This document shows, piece by piece, positions 48,878 through 62,400 of a stretch of DNA of 64,000 bases. The notes below the pieces were generated by a model. It saw only the letters and a list, made by a program, of their open reading frames with translations, was not told the DNA's origin and did no database searches. The translations under genes and the position numbers were made by a program. Numbering within the stretch: position 1 is the stretch's first letter; each line of letters begins with the position of its first letter. The stretch is from Rostratula benghalensis (lineage: Eukaryota; Chordata; Aves; Charadriiformes; Rostratulidae). Where the stretch lies: the NCBI GenBank assembly GCA_013399305.1, contig VXAI01000015.1:4794845-4858844 (forward strand), given 5' to 3'.

Positions 48878-49260
48878 TTAATTGCTCCCCAAAATTCGAT
48901 TAATTTCTGAGCGATTGTTTTAAGACAGTTAGTCCATTGCCTCAGCTCTAATTACATTTCTCATGTCAATTAATTAAAACCACGCTAAATGAAATACCAG
49001 TGTTTATTTAAAGTTTCAGGGGGGGGAAAAAAAAATCATGGGACACAATTAGATGTTACCAGACGTGATCTCAGCAGGTTTTCAATTATTCTATGTATAA
49101 TAGTTCCCTAATTCAATACAAAGCTGTAATTAAGAATGTAATTAACTTGTGGCATTCTACTGATGTCATACACCACAAGAACACATAATGAGCTACAGTT
49201 TTTAGTGCAGAGTCCTTAATGGATTGGTCTGTTTTATTCAGGATGAATTAGGTACATAAA
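48878..49260. promoter_or_regulatory. Candidate intronic enhancer with clustered TAATTA sites
   Basis: Four perfect TAATTA homeodomain cores occur within 196 bp (48949-48954, 48971-48976, 49127-49132, 49139-49144). Related TTAATTG and ATTAAT cores lie at 48878-48907 and a GAATTAGG further right. The density exceeds what local AT content predicts by a simple hand estimate. Calling it an enhancer is inference, since conservation cannot be checked here. A G7-A8 run at about 49020-49035 interrupts the block. Confidence 0.35.
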
Positions 49261-49904
49261 AATAATTTACTATGGGAAGTTGGCCAACATAATGGCCACA
49301 TTTGAAAAAACAAGCAAAGTATAAAACCAAAGCAAATAAACTTTGTCCTGTCAAAGACAGTCTGGCTAGAACTCAAACCTGCACCTGGTGCCAGTGGCAT
49401 GGAACTGGTGGAATTGACCTTCACACCTAAGAGAGTTCAACTGGCTGTATCTACACAGCTCTTGAGAACAGTTCTAGGGATTGGTAAGAAGCACAGCATG
49501 TCTGCAGATGCATCTTCTTATAATCTGGATGTGGCCAACCTGTCTGCGTAGGAATAGCAACAAATTAAGCTGCCTGATGTTGTTCTGATGATATACTGAG
49601 CTGTTCTGCGTACACAGCAGAGTCCCTTGTGCTTTGAAGATCATCTTGCAGACTTGAATGAAGCAGAGCTTCTGGGTTCACTGTCTGCATTAAAAATCTG
49701 GTTTTCAGTCTGGGTTTTATAACACACCATCATGCGTCCAATCTCCATGCTATCACACCACGCACTGAACTTAGGAGAAACCCTCAAGGTCACTTTTGCT
49801 TATTAAAGGAAACCCTGTGCTTCTGAAACACAGACTGCACTGCTGTTCTGTTTAAATCAGAGACTGTTGTTCTCAGTTACATTTATTTGAACATCACCAT
49901 TTCC

Positions 49905-49927
49905 TTTTTTTTTTTTTTTTTCTTTTT
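49905..49927. repeat. T17-C-T5 tract
   Basis: Seventeen T, one C and five T. A G-rich GGGGGGTGGAGGGTGG stretch follows about 20 bp later. Confidence 0.93.
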
Positions 49928-50259
49928 AAAATAGATGACATTTAAGGGGGGTGGAGGGTGGTAAGATAATAAGGTAAGTTTCCCAAGGAAACTAAAACAG
50001 ATTCTAGGCACAAGCCATTAGAGCTACAAATAACTGTTTTATACAGTGAAAACAAAGCAGCCTACAAAATATTTCTTTTACTTTCAAGACAGATCTCTTG
50101 CAAGAAGGATAGGAGGATAAAAGCTTGATTTCTTAGCTAAGGAGTTTCTTGCTCTTGAAGAGTAAGTAAACAGATGGAAATATAATCACATAAGGCACTG
50201 ACGGGCACACTAGGAAGCATCCAGGAACTCTACAGCCATTGACTAGACCTCTCAGTCTT

Positions 50260-50314
50260 AAAAAAAAAAAACAAAAAAAAAAAACCCCAACAAAAACACA
50301 AAAAAACCCCACAA
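50260..50314. repeat. A/C-only low-complexity tract
   Basis: A 55-bp G/T-free tract: two long A-runs split by one C, then CCCC and CAAAAACAC units. Its layout (A-run first, C-containing units to the right) matches its neighbours. Confidence 0.92.
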
Positions 50315-52854
50315 GCCCACATTTCCATTTATCTTCCTCTCTAAATACTTTCCCTTTCTTCTGAAAAAAGCCTTAAGTAATCAATGTAGTGTCTTATTAC
50401 CCTACTTCTGCTACTTGCTGAAGGAGTTACCACTTTGACATGCAATGAACAAAGTTTTATGTTGTAAGCTAACTGTAAGGAATTTCTTTATAGAGCACAG
50501 CCTTTCTCAAAACATGAACTACTACATTAAAAATAAAATCTGTAAATAGATTCTCCCTACTCCACTCTTACCTTAATTAGTAAAAATATTCACAAAGATC
50601 TTGAAGTCTGACTGATTTCTTCTTAGAAGCCTAGGAAGTAGTTTAAATGTAGACCTAAGAATATGCAATGGATTAAGAACTGGGGGAAGTTCTTGTAATA
50701 TTCTTATTAATCACACGGGTGAGTACCATTCTTTACCTTGATCATGCTCAGCCTTTTCTACAGTATGCTGAATCCTCATTCCATGACAGCTCCAAAGAAC
50801 TCTTAACGGATTCTACAGCATTTGAAATCTGATTGGGAAAAAAAGATTTTCGCATGTATTGTGACACAATGCAATAAAATCAAGTGGGCAATGACGAATG
50901 CCTGCACAAATTAATTCCATTACATCTATGCATTTAACTTCGGTTCTCCTTCACCACCTCCTACAATCAAGGAAGAAGCAAGGATGCATCCAATAAAGTC
51001 AGGAGTCAGATCTCGGATGGCCTCAATCACTATTCAGCGTTGTCTTTCAGGCGTCAAAACTTTGTCCTCTTCCTCTAAAATAAGGTAGTTCCTAAACAAC
51101 ATTCCTTAGTAACTACAATCAGTTGGAAAGAATCCACTAACTGACCTGCTCAAGGATAACCAAGAGTTATTACAGATCAGCAGCACTAACAAAACTTAAA
51201 ATTATTACGTCCCAGCCACTGCACTGCATTAGCTGCAAGTCTGATACCAAAATCATGCCTTGAGCTGCAGCTTTGACATCTGTCTTGGCACAGGATCTAA
51301 TTCCAATAATTCTAGCTTCTCAGGCTACACCCAAGAGAAACTAATATATTTTTTCTTGTAGGTCAGTAAAGTTACACAGGTAAAAGACAAGTAAAGTTTT
51401 AGCTGTCATTTGTGTACAACTCCTGCTGTTCTAGCTCACCTGAAAGCTACTAAGAGCCATCTTATAAAAACATTCTTAAGTCAGAGATACTTCTGAAACT
51501 ACTCAAAGCACATAGAGCAAGTCATAAATGTGGTAATTTGACTACTTCATAGGGAAACATCCCTTTTTCTTTTTTCCCCTACACTCTGTTCAAAGACCTA
51601 ATGAAAAGAAGAAAAAAAAGTCACAGGTGGTTTTTCCCATGACCTCTATGGTTGGTAAATTTTAAAAACGTGCACTGCTCCAGGCTGGCTGCATTGTGAG
51701 TGCACAGTCATCCCCTACAGGTAGGCCTGGCATTCTAACATACTTCTGCTGAACTCTTCACTTCCATTTTCTGTTGTTTCCTATCATTTCATTCTCCTGG
51801 GATGAACTGCCAGCTACTAAAATGAAAACACACATTGACCTATCCTACACCAGGACTTTAATCACTTTAAATGTCACTAACATAACAATATTATTCAATT
51901 CATCAACCCACAAAGAATTTTTTTCTACAAGTATTTATCACGTACAGACACGTTCAAAAGTTACCTGAGAAATCTCTTTTCATTTCCTACAATAACATTG
52001 CAATAAACCTGATCCAGATGCTGTCTTTATACACTTTACTAATGCTATCACTTTTTAATCAAAATGGAACTGATTGAATTAACGGCCTTAATTAACAGTA
52101 AAGGTTCTTTGAATCACAAGACGTCTCTTTCAGATCAAAGTGGCACAGAAAGAGTCTGAGTTCAAATCTATTCCTATGTATCCAGGATTCTTACTCTTTT
52201 TCCACAGCTCAAGATGTTGGCACTTCATGAATCAATCTCAAAGGATATTAAAAGCAGCAGGAATAGCCTACAATGAGCCAGAAGGTTCCTTCACAAAAAA
52301 AAAAGAATGTTAAGTTTGCCAAGGAAAGCACTAAAAAAAGTAATAAGGAAATCCAGACTTAAACTTAATTCATCCCCACATACATATGCATTAAGATACA
52401 GCCTTTAATGACATATTATTTCTTCCAGAGAACTTCTGCCCAAGGCTGACGGAATGGACAGCTGCTCACTATTTTTTATCAGTACATATAATCCTATGTG
52501 TTAATTTAAGACAATATTTAAATGTTGCACTGAATTATTAAAATTCAGATAAACTTTTTATGCATCTTATCATTGTACTATTCAGAACACTTCAGAAATA
52601 TTAACACATATATTTACACAACACTTTCCTGGAACAAAATTTTCTATAACTTTATAAGGGTGAACTGCAGCACAGCAAAATTAGTAACTGCACTCTCAGA
52701 AGCATCTGCTAATACACATGCCCAATTTAGAAAACCCACGGCCCGATTTGCTGAAGAATACAGCATTACTGTTAAGTTCTGAGCAAGACTCTTGCTTACA
52801 TTATAGACAGCTATAAGAAAAAAAAATATAAAAAAGCGTAACAATAAACTGCCC

Positions 52855-52868
52855 TTTTTTTTTTTTTT
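52855..52868. repeat. T14 homopolymer
   Basis: Fourteen T followed by CCCTCTCCC, giving a pyrimidine-only stretch on the plus strand. Confidence 0.93.
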
Positions 52869-54282
52869 CCCTCTCCCAGTATAGAACAGAATATAATTTC
52901 CCAGAGTGTTACTAAACTCCTTTTTATCCTTCAACAATCTTTGCTCCTTCCATGAGATACAAGTTAACCTGCAAAACTTATCCAGCATGTCTGGCTATAG
53001 CAAGTAAAAATAAAGGAGGGATTCAGAAAATGGAGTCGTGAATGCTGAGAGAAGTTTGAGAGGTAACATAAGATGCTTAGAACCAGATACCCCTGCCTAA
53101 CTTCCATCTGCAGTTTGCTTTTGGCTCATGAGGACAATCTTGTGGTCTTTGAAGGGTTATTAAAAATACGTCTGAATACTGAATATGAAAAACAGTGACA
53201 GTCACAGAGGCTGTTTGTACTAAAAAAAAGTCAAAATTCCTCTCTGTATAGATTCAGAAGTTAAACCCATGCTAAGCTTGTTATATCTACACACCTTCCA
53301 GCTTCTGTAACAAATGAAGCAGAAGTCTACAGACAATAACCTCCTTCAGTACAAAAAACTGGGATGTTTTCCCAGGAAGCTATCCATCCTGTGTACAAAA
53401 TGAGACAGCAGTCCCGTAGATAACCACCTGTTCCTTAACCCTTGTCATGCCCTGAGATTGCTTCCTCCTCCTTTTCTCCTGAACCAGAAAAGAGGAAGAA
53501 GGCATTCTGAGAGCATGCAAGAGCCTCTGTGGCTCCGCAGCTTTTGCCCTGGAAACTGGGCCCATGATGGCTTATGACAGTTAAAGAGTAACATACCCAA
53601 GCAAATCCGTATGCAGCTCTGGTATCTGAGATGCAGCGTGCTCTACAAAGAAAAGATTCTTGGAATAATGCTGCTGCCACCCTCCCAATTCTGCATTAAG
53701 AATAGACTAAACCAAATTTTCAGACTTAGAAGTCTGGCAACTTTGAATAGATTTTTCATGGAATTAGACCAAAAGCTGTACAACTTCAAAAATATTTTTA
53801 TCCCCTTTTTTATATGCCCTTTTTAATGCAGGAGCGTGTTTGCAGGATTTATCTGCAGTCATGAATCTTACTTAGTAAAAATGAATGCTAGCATTCATAC
53901 ATCATCATCACTTCAGAAAGAGAGATTAAGGAAAACACCATCTATCTTTGCCTCTAACAGTGAAAATCACAGGATTTAACCCAACTAGTGCTGCTCATGG
54001 AAATTATTCTAGCTGGCTAGAACTCAGGATTTCTATCTGGCTTTGTTCTCAGCAACAACTGAACCACTTCACAGAAACTTTCCCAAGTCAGTCAGAAAAC
54101 ATGCAGGATGGAAAACTTCAACTAAAACTGTTATAGCTTGAGGAAGTCACATTTTAGAGGGGTGAAAAGTGTATAGTGAAAATTGTTCAGCAGTTAATCT
54201 AGACACGATTTTCTGATATTCAGATATCTGCCACTTTTTTGATAGAAAACTGTGGTTAAGCTCATTTTCTACACTTTAAATT

Positions 54283-54316
54283 CAAACAAACACAAAAAAA
54301 ACCCCCCCAAAACACT
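54283..54316. repeat. Short A/C-rich tract with C7
   Basis: AAACAAACAC units lead into A8 and a run of seven C, then AAAACAC. It is a shorter member of the A/C-rich series. Confidence 0.85.
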
Positions 54317-56691
54317 ACCCCGCAATTTTACTGCATAACATTGATTCAGTAGGAAATGTCACATATGCAATGAATTAGACAGCAGACCTTTCATCTCAAA
54401 CTGCTTTGAAATGTTGCTTAGTAAACCCACTAGAGTTCAGTTTTCCAATGAAGAAAAATTTCTTCACTAAGTCTTTCATATTGTGTGTATACCATGTGGT
54501 TTGGATTTTCTATTTCTTCAAAACAGTTTCCCAAAAGCTCACACTGTTCGATTTCATTTTCAGTTAAGAGGAGCTAAAGCCAGAACTATGGCGAGACAAA
54601 TTCAAAACTGTAAGGTGTGGAGGGGCTCATATTCACCCTGTACTTATGTAGAGTGCTATTTACTTTTGTGCCACATTAGTATAGAATTTAAATTTCAATA
54701 TGAATCCAAGTATATTTCTTCAAAGATTATTAGAAATTAACAAAATGATAGGCTGGCAACCCACAACTCACTTTCTAAGAGGATAGAAGGCTGGATGACA
54801 TACATATATTAGAATAACAGCTTTGGATAACCAAATCCACAAGAGAGCACAGGTACCAGAAAAGAGAACCTTACAGCTATGCCCTTTATTATTTAATGCA
54901 CAGAAATACTAACTGGTGTGTCTCATTATTTTCTCAATCACATTTCCAGATTCATGCTACGTAACCGAGGCATCTAAACCTGGACTTTACTTGTCCAAGG
55001 CTTTGATCATGTAAGAATAAAGGCCCTTTTGGAGTCAAAACATCACAATCTGAACCACCCTCTGGAAACATTTCTTACTCTTCTGTTATCAGAGGAACAA
55101 AGAGCAGAAGAAGAATTTGTGCAAAACTACTTTGCTGTTGAATGTCCTCTGCATCAAATCTGCTTCCCCTCATAGGAAGGGAAATTGCACAATAAAATGA
55201 GGTAGACTGAAGGCTCTTTACCAAGCAGCCATGAGTTGTTAGATACATATACGAGTTGAAATCTTGATGAATGGCCAAGACTCCCACTGAAACAAGTAGT
55301 ACTAGGATTTCACTTGCAATAGGTAGGGTGTGACAGAGTGCCCAAAGACTAGGATTTGTTTCCTTACAAAAGAGCTAGAACTTAAACAGCTAACAGCTTA
55401 TGCCAGCGTCTTGGCAGTTATTTATATACAGGTTCCAATGCTAAAATCTAATTTTCAATTTCAGAAAAGTCCATGGTCATAAAACAATGAACTACAAAAA
55501 GTCAAGAGAAACTACTAAGTACTGGTGACCCAAGGCTTCAATTTGTTATACTCTTATTAAATGAGAAATGAAGAGAGTATGTACAAGAGCCACAAAGTAC
55601 AAAAAAAGGTCAGAACACTTCTAAAGTTTAAGTCTGTTTGGACCACTGTTAGTTTGATTCAGTATACAAAGTTAAGAGATCTATTTCAGGGTCTAGGTCA
55701 GGATCCAAAATTTTATAGGAACTCAGAACTATAGATTTAACTCCAACCATACACAGCTGTGCTATACTGGCAAAAGAGTATCCTTTTCCTCTCCCCAAAT
55801 AAAACAAAACCAAGTAAGTACTCTTCAAATAAACTGTTTGCATTTTGTGACTTTCGTGAACCATATTGCCTAAAGGCATGATTTTCACCTCAAATCAGTT
55901 CTGACATTACTGCACTACATGATTGCATTTAAATGTCATATGATTTCCTATTTAAAGTGCCACAGCTTCATCACTACAGCTAATTTAATTCTAAATGAAT
56001 TTTCAGAACCAAGACTAAAGTTCAATGGAAGCCTGAAGCTTTGAGGACTTGTGAAGCTTTGAGCCTGAAATATAGTAATGTCCAACTTTAATCCATGAAA
56101 TAGCCAAGGCAACACTATGAATCTATAGTTCTTTGAATACTGTACCATGTAATAAACCAAGACCTTCCAACTGGATATTGCACTAGGTGTTTCCAGATCA
56201 GCATTTGTCTTTCAAGACCAGTCAGCAGCCTCCTTTCATCTCCACACTGCTTGTAACACTCCAAAAGAAAAAAGAGAATATACTAATTCCATTATGTCAC
56301 ACCCAATTGGAAAAACTCCTTCTACTAGTTTGCTGACACTCCAAAACACAACACATTGGTTTATGGAATCAATATGAAAATATGACTAATGTATACCTCT
56401 AGGCAATTGCAGAGTACCCTCACGCAATATTGTTCTTGTATCAGAGTGGTTATCTAATCAGTTGCAGGTGTTACTGTAAAAAGAACTTGCAATTTTACCT
56501 AAAAGAAGAAAATACACTTTCTACCCACATTATGATAACAAAAAGGTCATGAAGTGCTATAGTCATTCCCATTTATAGATGAACATATTAAATCTGAGAG
56601 GTTACCTAAGCATTCACATTTGCACATACAGCTGGAGAGAGAATTAAAGAAAACAGGGAACTCTACTGAGAAATTCTTGCTCTTCCCATTT

Positions 56692-56715
56692 AAAAAAAAA
56701 AAACCCACCAAAACC
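56692..56715. repeat. A12 run with ACC units
   Basis: An A-run of twelve is followed by CCCACCAAAACC. It is the shortest tract in the series and shares its orientation. Confidence 0.85.
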
Positions 56716-58930
56716 TTTTCTCAGTGAGATAGAATGACAAAAGGGCATGCTAAACAAATACATGGGGAGAGAGTTCTCTATTTCTGAATTCTTCTAACAG
56801 ATTACCTTCTGAAATTGTCATTGGGATGATTATGAACAACAGAAGCACAAAGGCATTTATAACAGTATGAGCTCAATAGCATCTCTCATAAAAGACTATC
56901 TTTTTGAACACCTATAAGAGATGGGAAATATAACAATTAACCACTGACAAATAAAACACAATTTATTATTATTTTTTTAATAGTAAGTGTTGTCATCTAG
57001 AAGACTAAAATCTGAAAATATACAATAAAGAGATACCAAGATAGACACAAGAGACCCATCCAAGAATACTCACAAACTCACATAATGTCACACCAGCTTT
57101 TCAAAGAGGTGCAGACTTTACACTTACATTAAGCATGTGCAGCTCCCTTTAGCTATCGGGTGCCAAAGCGTGTCATATAAAAATTCACTGAACAAGCATT
57201 CTGTGGCACGGATGTTGTGTCCAGAAAACATGAAGCTGTTTCTAGTTTTGCTACCAATACTCTGTATGATTCAAGTCCACATTCAAAATTACAGCTACAC
57301 ACAACGGGAAGCATCTCTTTTCCATCTAAACAGTTCAATACAGTACACCTGGAGACATGAAACACATCATCAAGTTTCAGAGTACCCACCAGAAGAGCAA
57401 GGCAGGTAAGAAATTAAACTCACCAGTAAAACTGTGAGAATGTGAGTCATGACAACCTCAAGTTACTAGGAAGTACGACAAAACACAGTACAAATTGTTC
57501 CTCTACAAGTTTTTACATAAATCTGCTGCAAAACTGAAACCATCATGAGTTTTCAGGCTAATACTATTCACAAGCAGGTATCCATCCTCACTAAGGGGCA
57601 GCCAAATTCAATCTCCCTCTTACCTGATGTTCAGATCAGCAAAAATTAACAGGTACTGAGAAGTCAATACTGTATTGCCTTCTCCACAGTAGTCAGTTAT
57701 TGTATTTGCTACTCATTATTTCATGCCAGTAGAGTGATAGGTCATTTGATTCTACAAAGCAGAAAAAAATATTCTGCCTTCTTCTACAGAGATATGAAAA
57801 TAAAAAGAAAATAACATCACGTTGTGCAAAAATGAATCATGTTTAAAAGAATAATGATGGATAAGTTGTAATTACTTTCTCTACCCACACACAAACAGCA
57901 CCAACTGAGCCAATGCTCAAGATAAGTGTACGTAACATACATGGTGTAACAGCCTAGTAAATACAAGCCACTGCTCAGTTAGGTTTCGCTGCCTCAATAC
58001 AAGTCTAATGGCATTGTAACACTGACCGACAAAGTAATTCAGCTACAGAGAACAGGAATTAAAACTATTAATTAAACATTAAGCAGCTATGTATTTCTAT
58101 ACACATTTTGTTCAAGCCTGAATCCCTTTTTCCATCACCACATGACTGAAATCTGTGTATGCTCCCCAATATATTTCTGCTCATTTTACCACTCCAGCTC
58201 TAACTCCAGCTTCCCTTACACAACCTTGACCTTTCCTCAGTGTTTCTCTCCCAAGGTTCTCACCTTTCTGCAAACTGCCATCCACACTTAATCCTTCACA
58301 CCACCTTCCATAGTCACTCTTCCCCCAATTAGTCTTCTTCCTCCTTCCCCAGAAAGCTTGAGTCTCCCTCCCACCTATTCCCAAAGTGATTCTTGTCCTT
58401 GACAATGTTCAGACCACACTTTGTCTGTACTATTTTCCTTTTCCCATTTCACTCCCCACCTTAAGCTCCAGCTTTGTCCATCCTTTATTCCAGCAAGGCA
58501 GTTTCCTCTTCCCTGCAGCTAGGGAAGGGGATGGAACAAAAAGAGCACAAGCATGGACACTGTCCCTACCCACAGCTCTCATGCCTCATCCAGGTCAGGC
58601 TTCTGCACTAAAGACCTGTAATTTCAAGGAAAGTAGAGCTCACCTGCTATGGCATATGCCCAGTGCATAGCCATTTTCATAGAAATTAACTATAAGGACA
58701 CATCAAGTCTTTCTTTGTTATAAGCAAATTTGTTCTTTCAAATGTTGCTAACTTGACATGCCATCAAATCAACCCTGGACTGTTTTCTCAGCAATCCAAC
58801 AAGTCTCCCCCTGGTGAGTATCACTGCATCTCAAAGTAACTATTTTTAAATAAAGGAAAATCCAGTTTTCCTCCCCTCCACCAACTTTGTTCTTGTAAAT
58901 CACTGAACTCTTGGCTGAAGTTTTTGAAAA

Positions 58931-58945
58931 GGGGGGCGGGGGGGG
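58931..58945 (+). repeat. G6-C-G8 run
   Basis: A near-continuous G tract with a single C. It is long enough for a quadruplex if the runs are subdivided. It lies in intronic sequence outside any CpG island and is also a likely site of sequencing error. Confidence 0.75.
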
Positions 58946-59392
58946 AAATCAATCTGAGGCAGATGCTTGGCATGGCATGTTTTAGCTGAAACAGTTAACA
59001 GTTGGGGAATTTATACAAAACTAAACCCGAACACTTTTAATGGCACTTCTATACTAGTCCTGTGAATGAAAAGATAGGGGTTTAGGCTTTTATTCTGCTG
59101 GGGGTAGGAGGGTGGTTAGTGATGGTGCATATTTGCTTTGGTTTGAGTTCAGGAAAATAGTTTTTTCTTAAGCATCAAAAGGGGCGTTCTACCTGCATGA
59201 GGAAATGGCGATATATTAAGTATCACTTCTATTTGTTCAAAATGATACAGAATCAGCAAAACGAGAAAAAACACCCAAAACAGAAATCAAAGCTGCGTCA
59301 TTTACCAAGTGCCTCTCATGTTTCTTAAGCTCCCAGTGTTTAATTATCTGCTCAGAATATATACTGCAAGAAACTCCCCATAACAACCTTTT

Positions 59393-59449
59393 AAAAAAAA
59401 AAAAGCAAACAAAAAAGCAAAAACAAAACAAACACCCACAACCCAACCC
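59393..59449. repeat. A-run/AC-rich low-complexity tract
   Basis: An A12 run is followed by AGCAAAC, AAAAGC and ACAAAAC units and then CCCACAACCC, with two G interruptions. It is the rightmost of the six same-orientation tracts. Confidence 0.88.
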
Positions 59450-62400
59450 TACAGTGTCCTGTGAAGAAATTAAAGCCATAGCACTGCAAGTGTAAGGCTC
59501 CAGTGCTCTACTTGTTTAAGCTGTTCCTCCCCCACTGTGTCCATCCTCTTTTTTTGCTTTTTTGCTTATACAAGCAGTAAGCTGATCCCAAGGTGATACA
59601 AACTTATACCTTTTTTTTTCATAAAGGGTTTTATGTGCTTTATCTCCCTGAAGCAGCTTACAGAGGAATTAGAGGCATGCCAGAGTTGGCACAAAAAGAG
59701 GGTTGCTCAGTTTGGGAGAGGGCAGAAACCTGGCAGCATCAATTTACATTGGCTGAATCTGGTAAGGAACTGCACCCTCAGGCAATACAACTGGTTGGAG
59801 AATGGAATTTCACAAGAACAGAAACTAACATTTCAAAGTTTACTTTCATTCTCAATCAGAAGAGAAATAAATTAAGTTGTTATGTAAAGTTAAAATGCTT
59901 TTCAAAAGTCATTTGCAATGACAAAACTTTTCATATCAGTTACAAAGAGCTGGTTCATTTTTTAAGACAATATTAAATAAAAATAATAATGACATGCTCT
60001 ATACACTATGCTATTATCAGTTTGTATTTAAATACTTTTAGTACAAGTCAAAATGATAGGCTTTTGTAAAAAGTATTTTTTTAAATTGTGCTCGCATCTA
60101 AAGTTTACTAAGCTGTTTTATAAATTATATCAAAGATATTTTCAAGTTAAGAACTTCTCAATTGAAAAATTTTATCATGCAGAAAAATACAGCAATAACG
60201 TAATACAACATTAGAAGCATTATTAGCTATATTTCAACACCTATGCTTAGCGAATGTACGTTGCAGTTGACCAGCAGAACCTAGTGGACCAACCCTCTCA
60301 TCAGTACCATGGAATATCAGCTTACCTTTAATTAACTCAAGATCTCCTCTTCTCACACACAAAAACACACTTTCAGATGTGCTCAGGAGACCATTAAAGT
60401 CTTTTTTTCCAACCCAAAAGCATAAACTTTTTTCAAAGTCTTTTTTTTCCCCCGTAACTAAGCAAGCTTCTCAGCCTTTATACTTTTATTTAACTTCAAA
60501 GTTTTCACATAAATGTCAAATTCCTAACTACTGTTTTGGAGTAGTGTTTGTTTCGTTATACTGCAAAGGGCAATTCACTTACAATCTCCCCTAGTAGCCT
60601 GTTTGCGTTTCATGATCATGCAGAAGACCATGTAGCTACAAAGCAACAAACAGGAATTCTAGTAGCAACAGACATTAGTATTTTTATCATAAATGCATTA
60701 ATTTCACACTGTCTTACAAAATTATAGAAATGTTATAACAATTGTAGAAGAAAACAGAAAATTATTATTTATATTAAGCAAGAAAAAAAAAGACATCATA
60801 AAAAAGATGTTTGACCTTACACTTGACACTTGTAACACTAGTGGATGGCAAAATCAGATTCTATTCTTACTGCAGTATACACTAAAAGAAGCCATCCCCT
60901 TAAGGAGACTTGTCTAGCTGTTTACATCTGTCAAGGTTTTAAAATTGCACAGCTGTAAGAGAACGCTTTTGATGACAGTGGAACTATGATTAGTATGATC
61001 TGTTTTATTCAAGCAAAAGAAGTGCCAGAAAAGGTTGTCTCCAAGCAAAGTTACTGACCCAAGATGTCAGTGATGCGATAGTAAGACATTAGCACATTTC
61101 TTAAGTGTAGTGGCAAAGAACCACTTAGTCAAAAAGTACTTCCCTAAAGAAAAGTTCGCCTAATTGACCAGTGCTATAAAGATGCCTGTAATTTTAGTGA
61201 TGGGGATGACACTTTGTTTATGGAATTCAAGCTCAACAGATTAATATGCTTCAGAATAGCAAAGAAAAAAGAAAAGTAGACTCACTGGGTCATTTCGCTA
61301 CATACAGTTGAAAAGAAAAATGGTGACCTGAGGCTGTGTATTGACCCAAAAAAATGTGAACAAATAGATAACGAGAGAGCATTTCCATTTGCTAACTAAA
61401 ACAGACACAGGCACTACTGGACTGAAATTATTTCCAAAGCTAGATGCATCCGCAGGCTTTTACCAGATACCTCTAAGTGAGGAGACTGCAGAAGCTATGA
61501 ACTTTCAATGCACCATTTGTCCGTCCCCGTTTCAAAGGGGTCACATCTGTCACTAGAGCCTGAGCCAGTCCATGGAACACAAAACAGTACAACTGCTTGA
61601 AGAGCTGAACACTGTGAAACTGTTTTGCTAGGGTACTGAGTCTGTAAGGAAGACTGAATTAAATATAAAGGACTCAGGCCTGTAAGAGCAAGTCAGGAGA
61701 CAAGAGCAAGTTTTCTGGCCAGGAAGTTATCGCTTGTCACTATGAAGGACACAGCACTCAAATTTCAGACAAACACCTTAAGTTAACACCTTACAGCATC
61801 ACAAGATATTACCTGTATCACTGCAGTGTTTAGGTATTAAGCAAATACAAAGGTCCCACTGGAAAAAGTGGCCAAACCAGGATAGTCTTTCACCAATGAA
61901 GTGACAATCACAGTGGAAGAGAGGCAGGGAGAAAACAAAGGAAGTGACTGATGAAAACAGCAAGACAATGGTATTCCTGACAGTAGAGGCAAGGTCTCAT
62001 TCCTGCTACACAGCTTTCCTTTCACTAAATCCACTTCCCTCTTTAGTATCAAATCAACCTAGTGTAAGAAAGCCTCCTTCGAATGGATGGACAAGTATTA
62101 TTTTAAGTCACCCACAATACGTGTTTGCATTCTGTTACATTCTCAGTTTACAGAATCAGTTTAGCTTTTTTAACATACATATTAGATGATTTTCAATTAC
62201 TGTCTTTACACACTTAAAATCTTTCAATTGTTGCCATTATACTTTTTACATTTTTTATCATAATATGCTTTTTGTCCCTCTCAAAATAGCTAGGACACAT
62301 CCAGTAGAGTCTGCAACATGTGACAAGAAATCTCTGACACCTCTTCAATGGCATAATCCTACCCTGAAGATTTCAAACTTTCATTTACTTACTTGTCTCT

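Noticed and set aside
52155..52180. GAGTTCAAATCT-like sequence, considered as a tRNA T-arm (B box)
   Set aside because: No A-box or foldable cloverleaf is found upstream at the right distance.
59593..59976. 127-codon open frame on the plus strand, overlapped by an 80-codon frame
   Set aside because: It has no family resemblance, low-complexity ends, no convincing splice or promoter context, and a length within chance expectation.
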